Assembly (NCBI GenBank): GCA_013397935.1
Contig: VZRN01005891.1
Location: 720,547-784,546, forward strand
Direction of reading: 5' to 3'
Origin: Dasyornis broadbenti
Taxonomy: Eukaryota; Chordata; Aves; Passeriformes; Dasyornithidae
Length of the DNA stretch: 64,000 nt
The position numbers and the translations under genes were made by a program. Positions within the stretch are counted from its first letter, which is position 1, and each line of letters opens with the position of its first letter. Positions 26,901 to 37,480 of this stretch are shown piece after piece. The notes beneath the pieces are model-generated. The model was not told where the DNA came from. It made no database searches and worked only from the letters and a program-made list of their open reading frames with translations.

Positions 26901-26964
26901 TGCATTCTCTTTCTGGCTTTTGCTGTCATTATCTTTCAGGTATATGTGGTCTATCTGCAAGAGA
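17918..26964. other. Intergenic or CDH5 intron 1, no gene recognised
   Basis: Nine kilobases without a recognisable exon. It contains a 14 bp tandem duplication (AATGATCCAGC) at about 21236-21262 and the hairpin at 26054. If the CDH5 first exon is far upstream, as in mammals, part of this is intron. Confidence 0.6.
26054..26087. repeat. Perfect inverted repeat, 14 bp arms with a 6 bp T loop
   Basis: The arms ATTTTGGTGTCATT and AATGACACCAAAAT are exact reverse complements around six T residues. A partial third copy, GTCATTTTTTTT, follows at 26088-26099. No gene or known element surrounds it. Confidence 0.9.
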
Positions 26965-27033
26965 ATCAGTTTAGTCATGACTTGATGATCTTAAAGGCGT
27001 TTTCCAACTTTAACAATTCCATGATTCTGTGTT
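26965..27033 (+). mobile_element. CR1 LINE, 3' tail only
   Basis: CTTGATGATCTTAAAGGCGT, then TTCCAACTTTAACAATTCC, then ATGATTCTGTG: the terminal 55 or so bases of a CR1 in sense orientation. The 5' limit is uncertain. Confidence 0.75.
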
Positions 27034-30000
27034 AGGATTAGGCCAAGCAATCAGTGTTAGTAATAATGTATCAGAGTTTTCAATACCCCCCCTAGGAACA
27101 CAAACCTGCAATGAATTAGTGCATATTGGCTGTTTGCTCTGTACTATTAATTTAGGCGTTTAGGCTCTCATTAAAGCATAAAGAATTATTGCACATCTTA
27201 GCATCACTCAGATGGTCAGTGCACTCCACCTCAGACACTTACCCAGCACAGAAATTAAGAAGTGAAGGCAGAAAGAAGAGAGCACAAAAACTGGAATGCT
27301 TTTTGTAGTGGGTTCATTTTCCAAAGGCAATCATGTGAAGCTGACAGGGACAGAGCTATCACAGAGCTCCATCCTCTGCAGCACCATTTCCCAAACACCT
27401 TTGCTTTGTACCCTGCATTTGCCAGCAGCAGCTTTGATGAAAGTTTAGGATTAGAACAGATACTGAATTACTGAACTGCACTTGGACATCAGTCCCAAAT
27501 AGGAAGAAAGGGGCACATTTCTCTGTGGAATATATTGTCTCATTTCCCTGCTGTGAAAGGATGAGCTGCATCACCTGCCAAATATGGACTGACCTTCAGC
27601 TTTTTCAAATAAAGAGGAAGGGTTCATTCCCACCAGAAAGGGGTTTTCAGTGGCCATGATTAGAACGTGAGCTGTGGCAGAAATGAATGTTCCACTTACA
27701 CAGCCTCTAAAGAGAAAAGAAGTTCCACCTCAGCCTAAGAAATATCTTTGTTAAATCACAACCACTCCCACATAGAAACAAATCCACACAGAAGGGACTC
27801 ACATAACTTACAACAGCTTTCCTCATCTTTTTAAGCTTCTCCATGTCTGAGGCCTGAATTTTGAGGCTCTCCAGCTTCCCTTTATCAGCACATTAAACTG
27901 GAAATTTGCTTCCCTTGTTTTATTTTGATTTAAAGATGAAATTTTCCTGACAAGAGCTAAGCTGTAACTAAAACTATTCAAAGGCTCATTGTAAATTCAC
28001 AAGAGCAGTAATAATATCATTTGCATCATCTCACAACACATGGCGATTATAACAATGGAAATGTTCCAGGAAAGGATTGTAACTATAGGGATGGACATAA
28101 AAGGTCTTAAAGTTAATTAAGCCTGGTCTGGAAGTCTTGTTGGATAAGGGCAGGAAATAGAGAAGAATGAAGTGACATTTGAATCAGACATTTTAAAAAG
28201 GGAGAAAAAAACTGAACGCTAAACAAAATCTATCCAGACACACCCTGGTTTTTTAGCCTCTTGCCCAGGCAGAAAACAAGAGATTTATGTATATGTACAT
28301 GCTTTCTTTATCTGCTACAAAATTAATTTTCAGAGGAAATACTAATGCATTCAGTTACCCAAGAGAACACCCTGGACAAAGGAATGAGCACACACAGCCA
28401 GCTAAACATGGTTTCTCTGCTGCAGAATTATTGTTAGTGCAGTAAATATCAATTACTGTGACCTGGGCAGGATGCTCATGTTCCAGACAGATACTTTGGC
28501 TCGTGAGCTTTTGTTAAAGGAGAATGTGGAGAAAAAAAATCTTATCTGCTGTAAACACAGCTACATTCAACTTTTTAAAAAATCATATTTACTGCAAGTG
28601 GTTCCTCAAAGGAGAGGGACTTTTTCTTAATGAGGGGGACTCAGCTGGAGCTCTGTGCTAGGAAGTCTCTCTGATATTAAGGATTTATGTGGAAGCAAAG
28701 GGCAAAGGGAGAAAGCTCTTCAATGCATTATTCTTATGTGTACCTTATTTTGTTTCAGCTTGGCCAAACTCTGAAACACCCAGTGGCAGCTTCAGGCAAG
28801 CTCTGTGCAGAGCTGAGCTGACCACGGGGAAGCACCAAAACAGATCCAGCCTGAAAGGTGCACACAATTTATTGCAGGGAGCAAAGCTTCTGCTCAGAGA
28901 GGCTGGAGAAATCTTCTTCATGATCACAAACACCTCCAGGGTGCCCAAACTATTCCACTTCTGCACTGGGGTGAGCAAATAATTTTTGCAGGATTCTCTT
29001 GTCCCCCTGCTCCCTAAAAATCAAACCCCATTGGAGTCTGGGGGGCTCTGGGTGTGAGGGGGGCTCAGTGAGACATCTGCACCCCTCTCTCCCGCTGGAG
29101 CCACCTCAGTTTGGGATGAACAGAAGGAAATTGGCTCAGAGCAAGGGAGAACAAAGCTGGATCTACAGCCATGTAAATGTGTCACTGAGACTGACTGACA
29201 GCCCCTTCCCAGGGGGAGTACACCTGATCTTCCCCAAAATCAGCTTTTGGATACAAGGAAAGGAATCATTTCTTTGCCTGTCTGCAACACTGGCACCTCA
29301 TCACTATTTTCAGCATCTGTCTTTATCAATAATTAATCCAGATGGGAGGTATCTTCCTCTTAACCTTTTATCTTGGACAAGGAATTCAGAGGGGGAAACG
29401 TCTGCAGTTCCAAACTCTGCATGCAGGGTTATCCCACCCATCTTATCAGCTCACTTCAGCGCAGAAGGGCTGCATTTAACCCAAAGTTAACCCCTCAGAA
29501 TGGCTCTGGCTTCAACAGCATTTGGCAACTGTCATCAAAAGACGTGGCCAAGAGCAAATTTTCTGTCATTTGATTGTTTGTTTCACCCCTGCAACATCTG
29601 CAAAGTAAATAAATCATACCAGTCATAGTTACTGTGGGGTTTCTGATCTTAAAAAATGGAATGCTCCAAACCAACAGAGCACAGAATCTGTGTGACACAG
29701 TGATGATGAGGCGAGAATATTCCGTACCAACCCCAAACTCCGCCTGTGGGTTTGAACATGTTCCCTGAACACCAGAATACTCCTGCTCCTCACTCAGCCC
29801 TCATACCTGCTCCTAGGGACCAGAAGCTGTAAAGAGCTATAGCAGTGTAGTTTGTGACCTTAAACTTCATGGGATCCATGCTGTCAACAACTAAGAGAAA
29901 GTCAAAATTTTCTGTTTATGGTATTTTTATTTGCTATGAAACAGCATCAAAAATTGGTTTAATAATTTAATCATAAATGAGCTTCAAACTATTTCAGCAG

Positions 30001-31844
30001 CTGTGTTTATACTGGGCACTGTGCTTAAGCAATTTTATCTCTTGCTATATTTTGCTCTGACATATTTGTACATGAAGTAAAAGGCTTTATGCATGGAAAG
30101 ATTGGACAATGCCACTTCTTTAAATAACTCTAATCCACGTGGGGAGTACTTCAGGGAAAGCAAAGCATTATGTGACTGTAGGAGAATGGCCAGGGTAAGA
30201 CCCTTTAAGCAGCGCCAGAACATTTTAGTGCTTCGTGCATTGTATCTGCTTTATTTTAAAGTGGTTCTCATCAGCTCTCCGGTATCTCTACTGCTTCTGT
30301 GGTGACAATTAACATTATCATGAAAAATGAGAAAAGCCAGGGATTCTGCTCCTGGCATGAGTCATGATCTGCATGCTGAGAGTGGGGAATGAGGAATATT
30401 GTTAAAACTCACCTCAGGCATGAGCGTGGCTCTGATGGACCTTCACATGCATTTCTCTCCTGGGCAGAAGGTCAGCAGATTTACCAGGACTGGGGATTTC
30501 TTGCTGGACACACCAGGATGCTCATGGAAAAACAGTCATCCCTTAAAACAACAATTGGCTGCATCACCAATCACCAATGAGAAGAAAGTCAGTCCTCATT
30601 TTAATGACTCCAGAGTATTGTTTTTACTTGCATCACATCTGTCATCCACAGCAAACAACCCTCAGTTCAAGAGTGCGCTGTCATTTCAACAACAGAAGTC
30701 ATTCAAGAATTGTTCATTTAGCTAATCCAAAACAGTACTTCCTTAAGGCCCACGCACAGTCCAGTAAATGAAACATTAACATACATTTAATTTGCTTCTC
30801 AATTATCAGATTTACAATAAAGAAACTCAGATAAGAACCAGGTTACTACAGACTGACAGGAAAATTATTTGATTAAAAATGAGAATAGGAATCAAAGCTG
30901 GGGTACGTGACCCATAGGAGCAGCCCCTCTTTGGTGGCTCATTTTCCTGGGTAATATTTTTGACATGACACAGAAAAATAAGTTCTAGATTTTTCTTGCC
31001 CTATGTGGAAGTTGCACACTTTTGTACAGACTTTCCAGGTCTTCTTTTATTAGATCATGCCTGGGATTCATTTCCACAAACAGAAGGGTTTCAGATCCTC
31101 GGACATATTCAAATTAACACTATCCACAAAAGGCTACAGGTAACAAAGTAACATAGAACAACCAGGCACAATCTATCAGCCCATCGCCTTCAGATTTTGA
31201 CAGGAAAAGTTATTTTTGAGGTTTTCTTGAATTCTAACAGAAGCCAAATTCAGAGCTGATTCTGACCTCTACAGGTGTTAGGTAAATCAAGATCTAAGCC
31301 AAACAAATGTGCATTTGTGAATAGGAAATTGAGTCTGAACCTACACCAGCAACACACATTCAATAATTTTATAAATAATTTTATCCATTTTTTATCAGAT
31401 AAGACTCATGTCACCCTCCAAACTCCAAATATGCTTTTGAAAGTTTTTGGAAAATGCATATTAAGAGAAGGTTAACTGGAAATTGAGAGAAACAAGCAGA
31501 GGTTAAAAATCCTTCCACCTTTGAGAATTTGGATGTTGTTGCTTCACTGTCAAACAGGACTCTCTCACCTCAATCAGATTTATCAGCAAGAAACAAACAA
31601 GATGTTCCTCACTCATTCTGCGTGCAATCAATGTCTTCTTGGCCCACACATTTCTTATTTTCACGTCCCACTCTGCCTTCTCTCAGGATTCATAAACCTG
31701 GAGCCAGCAGGGCACTCACTGAAACGCAAGCAGGGGTGTCAGGATCTCTGGGAGGACCTTTGGATGGATTCATTATTAGTGCTCACCCATCTTCAGGACA
31801 CAAGTTGTCACTCACTAGCTTGGAAAGTGGCTTTATTTCTCTCA

Positions 31845-31905
31845 AAAAGAAAAAAGAAAAAAAAAGAAAAAAAAAAAGAAAGGAAAAAAACCAAAAAAAC
31901 CCACC
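31845..31905. repeat. A/G-rich tract
   Basis: Runs of A broken by G and then by C pairs. Low-complexity purine strand. Confidence 0.85.
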
Positions 31906-32459
31906 AAACCAGGTCTTGCCTCCCCACTTTTTTACCCAGTTCTGAATCTGAGATAACAGAAAGACTGGGAGCCCAATTTGGCTGCCTGCTTTCCACCAAG
32001 GCAACAAACATTTAATGTTTGCAAAGCAAGTATTTACAGGTCTTTTATAGCCAAATTTCTTCATTTCCAAAAGAAAAATCTGTCCTAGCTCAGGAATCCA
32101 TCCACCCATGAGATGAAGTTGTATTTTGCATCATCCAGGAGAGAATTTTCTGGTGAGCTGAACAGACAGGAGAAAATAAATCATTAATACATTTCCCCCA
32201 GACCTACCAGAAACCTGAAGCCCAAATCACAAAGTGATTTCAGATTAGAATTAGTTCTCTTTTCCCCTGGACAAAAAAAAAACTGAGGAGCCAAAATCAG
32301 AAGTGATGAATTACATCCTCACCAATTATGTGTTTATACAGTGCTGCAGCATCAACACCAAGAACTGAGCAGCACCAAATGAAGCAAGAGTGCTCTCACA
32401 ACACTGATATTTTTAAAGCAGCAAGTTTGCGTATGATATTGCTGAAGTGTCTGCTCATT

Positions 32460-32655
32460 CAAAGGTATACTATCACAAGTAGAAAATGTCATTTTCCAAT
32501 CAGATTTCAGGCAGGCATTTGCACTCTGGATTGTTTAGTCATCAAAGTGGCCATTTACTTCAAGGTACTATCATTGCATACAAAATGGCATTTTAGAACC
32601 TGTTCCAGGCAGGCATTTGCACTCCAGGCTGTTCAGTCATCAGTGGAAATCACTT
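32460..32655. repeat. Diverged tandem duplication, period about 98 bp, two copies
   Basis: Copy 1 (about 32460-32557) and copy 2 (about 32558-32655) share AAGGTA...CTATCA, AAAATG(T/G)CATTTT, the identical core AGGCAGGCATTTGCACTC, and TTAGTCATCA or TTCAGTCATCA, in the same order and spacing. Confidence 0.8.
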
Positions 32656-32964
32656 TCACATGCATCAAATCGACACAAGGACAATCAAAAATATAAGCCC
32701 AGGTAGTGAGGCACGAGGCCCATTGAAATCAGCTCAGTAATCTGGATGGGAAGAAGCAGCAGAGTGTTCTCAGGAAAAGCTTATTTTGGTCATTGTGCCT
32801 CGCTGGGGGCATGTGACAAGACACAGAGAAACACTGAGTTCTGCCCCGACACAAATTACATCTGAAAATGAAAATAAAATGATTCCTCCAAGTCAAACCT
32901 TGCACAATTTCCCTAGGCAGCTTTTTTCAGTGTCACTGAGGTTTGCGGACCTCCCCAGTTCCCA

Positions 32965-32995
32965 TTGTCACTGGTGTCACTGGTGTCACTGGTGC
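32965..32995. repeat. GTCACTGGT 9 bp tandem repeat
   Basis: Three exact units and a partial one, at the edge of a short GC-richer block (32.94-33.18 kb). Confidence 0.9.
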
Positions 32996-34683
32996 CCTCA
33001 GCTCCTGCCCCAGGAAGCCCTGGCAGCCCAGCAGGATCCGGCTCACGCTGCAGATGGAAGGGAACCGGAGTGGAGGTAACACCCACACCTGGGAACACCC
33101 CTGGGAACAGCTTCTGGGTGCTGGGAGCTGGGCACAGGCACAGGGACCAGCTCTGAGCGGGGGGAACTGGGACAGCAAAACCTGACACTGCTGTACTCTT
33201 GCCCCTGGTTCCTGCCAAGCCGTCACAACACATTTCAGCCCTCTGTGCTTCCAGTGCTCCTTTTGGAAGGGATAATGCTTTTGATCTGCCTGCAGGGCTG
33301 GTCACAGAGACACAAGGAGCTTTATCAGTCCAGGTTTGCACAGCCCTTTATGGCCCCTGAAAGGCAGCAATTAAGAATTGCTGAGGCTATTTTCTTTTAA
33401 TAATGTTCTGCCTGCTCACCAAAACTACAGCACTGCAAAGGAAAAAGATCATTTATCCCCCTCCTGTGTTTGGGGTGTTAACTTTCTGTTTCTCGGGGCT
33501 CACTGCTTTCACACGTTTATTTTGGTCTTACACATCGTATCAATGAGAAATTAATGTTCAAATGGGTTCTGTGTGGCCAGGCTGTTCAGAGCCATTCTGG
33601 TGCCTGAGACCAGGTCAGGTTCTGCTCTCTGTGTCTGGCACGGTTTCACTGAGCACAGCAGTTTTGGAGGTGTATAGATAGTGTATCAAAGCATAGTTTT
33701 TGCATCTGAAAAATAGTTTTGCAGTGCTGTCTACTCCATGAAAGCCTAATTTTTTCCTATGGGGTTTTTAATTTTTATTTACATCATTCAGATTCCAGTA
33801 AGAAAAAATAATCTTTCATTTCCAGCCTTTCTCACAATCAGTAATGCAAATTATCTCGGCAACACGGAGACAACCCTTTTAAAATGCATTTCGTTTTTTG
33901 AGGATGACAGCCATTTTAAGTAAATTTCTCTCTCAGGAGGTTCATTATCACCACTCCACCACTATTTGGGTTTTTTGGATGCTGAAAAATTCTCAAAGAT
34001 AAGCATAAGGTTTTAGTATGATCAGCCAGAAAAATACATCATTTCAGAAGCAACTGTCCCTCATTTCCTAAAATCTCTGCACAAAAGCGTGGTTTAACCT
34101 GTGTTCAACATACAAGCATAGAAAAAATTTCTTTGCCAACTAAACTAACCTTGCATAAGTATTAATACATACTTTTAGAAAGAGAAGTAAATCAGGTGAG
34201 AAGCAAATACCAGGAAAAACAAAAAAACATAAATGATCATAAAAATATTTCATCCAGTGTTGTTTCATTACATGGAGACTGTATTTATATCAGCTGTTCA
34301 TCACCTTTACAGCTGATTATTTACCAAAACAACTTGTAAAAGTAAACTTTTAATTAGTACAGTATTGTCTGTATCTCCACCCAATACTTTTTTAATAATT
34401 ACTCCCAGACTGGAAGAACAAGCTGCACTATATGAGTCAGGTGTCACATAAATCACTTTGAATACCAGAATTTCTCAGTTAACTGTCTATAGTACCCTGC
34501 AGACCACGAGTTATTTGCTAAAATAATTCAACACATAAAATGAATAATATGGGTGGGAAAACTCATCAATTGCTGGAAGAAAATTTAAGAGCAAAGCAAG
34601 AAACTCAGCTGCTTCAATAAACCATTCCCCTGCTAACTTTCAGGAACATTTATGGTCCCTGATTAGGCTGAAAGAAGCTGGAA

Positions 34684-34960
34684 TTGTTGGGCCAATCAGG
34701 CAGGGACAGAGGGGTAACTGGAGGTTGTGTGAGGGCGGGGCAGGGCAGGGACTCGTGGCAGCATCCAGGAGATGCACGTGCATTCCCAAGCTGTGCTGGA
34801 AGCCTGGGGGGTCATTGCTTGAAGTGGGGCACCAGACTTCCTCCCCTCAGTCCTGGCTGCTCCAGCAGAAACAGGAAGGAAGGAAAAGCTGATCCCTACC
34901 TGTTAATAATCCCCTGCTATCCCTCAGAAACCTTCTCACTTGTGGTTCCCTGGAAATGCA
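34684..34960 (+). promoter_or_regulatory. Candidate promoter or enhancer upstream of CDH5
   Basis: This GC-richer stretch in AT-rich flank holds, in order: a CCAAT box (34691-34700), a GC box GGGCGGGG (34733-34740), a perfect 12 bp palindrome centred on the E-box CACGTG (34772-34783), a run of GGAA ETS cores (34872-34887), and a RUNX-like TGTGGT followed by GGAA (34941-34955). ETS and RUNX sites are typical of endothelial and blood promoters, and mammalian CDH5 has a non-coding first exon. It lies 2.3-2.6 kb before exon 2. No strong splice donor follows it, so it may be an enhancer rather than the start site. Confidence 0.3.
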
Positions 34961-37278
34961 TTCTCCTGCTCAGGCATGGGAATGTCCCCCTTCTGCTGCT
35001 GCCTCTGGCACTTCAGCTGAGAGCTGCTGGCAAGGAAAAGTGTCCCGGCCAGAGAAGAGAGAGCACTGAGTCCAGCTGGTCAAGATCTGGCACCCACGGA
35101 ACACGGCATTCCCAACAGGACACTGCTCCGCAGCGCCCTGCTCCAGCAGGGTCTGTGTGTGCTCCCAGGGAAGGGTATTCCAAAAGATCCTGAGGAATTC
35201 AGTGACAGACTCGACAGCAAAGGCTTCCAGCTGCCAAATGGAAAAGGGGCATGGTGCCGTGGGGGAAGTGCCCCCAGGGCCAGCCTGTCCTACGGGGCAG
35301 GGCACCTCCCATGTCCCTGGAGAGGAGTGAGCGCAGAGCTCCAGTGTGCGCTGGCATCTTCCCAAAATGAGCAGTTTGGAAGCTGCCAAAGGTGAAGCAG
35401 AAATCAGCTTTTGCAAGAGGCTCTCCAGTCTCAGTCTGTGTTTCCCTACAGTGCCAGAGGGCAGCCAAGGTCCACCAAACCACTGCCAAACGGACCCTTC
35501 ACTTCCCAAGGAGGCTGAGCAAGTGTTAGCAAGGAATCCACCAGTGAGGAATTAAAGGAACTGAAGCCACCTTAAAATTTACAAAGACAAAGATGGACCT
35601 GAGTGAAAGGGGTAGCTAAAGTTTCAGCTGAAATGCAGATATATCGAAATAGATTCAGTCAGCACTTTCTACTTTAAATCTTCCAAGCAGCAGCTCAGCA
35701 CCACAGGAGAGATCCACTCACCGCAGCAACAAGAGAAAAGGACTCTGTTTAAACACCACAGGCTGGCTTTTTGCAAAACCATAGCCTGTGCTGGCTGGCA
35801 TTGTCCAGTGGCTTCCTTTGGTTATCATGTTTTGTGTTTTATGGATAAATGTCAGACTTCCGCAATCACAACAGAATCATATCACTGCCTTCCAGTTTCC
35901 AGTTGTAAAATGTTCATCCACACAAATAAAGCATAGAAGAACAACTAAATTATACTCATTTTTTCTAAAAATATTCAGAGTTGAGCTAAGTGCATAGTAT
36001 AGAAAAAACTGGCTAAATCAAAAACTTTGTTTGAATCCATAAAACTGTACAAAACACAGCTTATCTATTAAAGAGCAACTTCAAAGCCACCTTACTCGGT
36101 CACTTCCTACACAGCCACAAAGGAGGAATGTTCCTCAGTTTGTGTACAACAATGTGGGAGAGAGAAAAGGACAGGAAAGCAACATTTCATGTTAAATAAA
36201 ATCTTTTTTACTGACAATGATGCTGCACCACAGGATAACACTGATTGCCTGGTTACCAAAGAGTAATTTTGGAAATGTCTCAGCACCTTCCTGACGAAAA
36301 TATTAATTTAATCTCACATCCAGCAGCCTGTGTGATGTCAGCTTCTCATCACAATTAAGGGGTTTATTTTTGATGTGCATGCTGACAGCTCCTAAAAGCT
36401 AACGGAAAGTCATTTATGTGCAATTTAAGTCTGATTAGTTGAGTGTAAAAGCTCCCTGGCAGTCCTTTATATTGGGAAAGGGAAATTTAGTAAGAAAATT
36501 AATCAGCTTTGATACATTACAATAACTCCTCTGATATGAAAGTCAGGCCGAAAGTTTGCTAATATTAACACAGGATGCAAAAACATGGTTTCACCTGAAA
36601 ATAATTTCACAAATTATTCTTTTGCAGATGTTAAAGCCTGAGAACAGGAGATAAAGGAACTTTATGGGTTCTTCAAAATTTTCAAAAGACAAGGAGTTGA
36701 ATCAATAACTGAGCTCTTACAAAAAGATAATTTGCTGTATTGTACTTGGAATTGATTGCAAATTTCACACGAATCACTTTTTCCACCCAAAAACCCCCCA
36801 GATTTTATTCTAAATCAATGTTTTCTACATGAAGATACGGACTACAGCATATTTTGTGTCAGGGCATGTCAAAACACTGCAGTTGGGTTTGTCAAGCTGG
36901 AACATTTCATTTCAAGTGGAGTTAACTCAAGCTCAGCCATGGTGCCCCCTGTGCACAACAGGGATCTCGGCTCTGAATCTGCTCTTCAGAGCAGTGACAG
37001 TCACTCAGGGGGATGCTGGCTTTTATACCAGCATTCAAAACTCACTTTTTATTTAATTGAAATACTTTTTGTTGCTTTTTACAGTTGTCATCCAGCTACA
37101 ACCGTTTCATAGAAGGAAGAAGCCTTCAAATTTTGATGCATTTGAGGCAAATGAAAAGAAATAAAGTGATCACACTTCCCTACAGAAGGAATGTCCATTT
37201 GCATTTCCACAAGTGCTCCCTCTGTTTAACCTGATTCTGTTGTTATTGATATTTTTATATTTCTATATTATTTCCTAG
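34961..37278 (+). other. Upstream of CDH5 exon 2, probably intron 1
   Basis: GC-moderate to about 35.55 kb, then AT-rich up to the exon 2 acceptor. I could not identify the non-coding exon 1. Donor-like sites near 35327 and 35392 are weak. Confidence 0.5.
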
Positions 37279-37480
37279 GCTACAGAAGAAGATGAGCCCC
37301 CTTATTCTACTTTTCTCATTGTTCCTGGCTCCCGCGTTTGCTGACACAGGAAGTCAGAAAACAACCCCAAACCTTTGTTCAAACGATGTCGGTCACAAAC
37401 GCCAGAAGAGAGACTGGATCTGGAACCAAATGCACATCAAAGAAGAGATTGATTCCCCTTTGCCACACCACGTTGGCAAG
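37279..37480 (+). CDS. CDH5: CDH5 exon 2: 5' UTR end, signal peptide, propeptide, start of EC1
   Basis: The acceptor is a pyrimidine-rich tract ending TTTCCTAG at 37278. Thirteen UTR bases precede the ATG at 37292. It codes for residues 1-63: a hydrophobic signal peptide, a propeptide of about 20 residues, the KRQKR cleavage site, and the VE-cadherin N-terminus DWIWNQMHI. The donor GTAAGC follows at 37481, phase 0. The start is chosen because it is the only ATG that gives a signal peptide in frame with the conserved mature end. The next intron is 2264 bp with nothing recognisable in it. Confidence 0.96.

Larger units (their letters stand above)
27034..34683. other. Intergenic or CDH5 intron 1, no gene recognised
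   Basis: Holds the 31.85 kb purine tract, the 32.5 kb duplication and a small GC-richer block at 32.94-33.18 kb with a GAG|GTAACA donor-like site at about 33075. That block is an alternative place for the first exon. 33.7-34.6 kb is very AT-rich. Confidence 0.6.

Noticed and set aside
28999..29490. 163-codon plus-strand frame
   Set aside because: No domain, signal peptide or family resemblance, and no splice context; a chance frame in slightly GC-richer DNA.
31521..32015. 164-codon plus-strand frame with a Lys-rich run
   Set aside because: The Lys run is the purine tract at 31.85 kb; the rest resembles nothing known.
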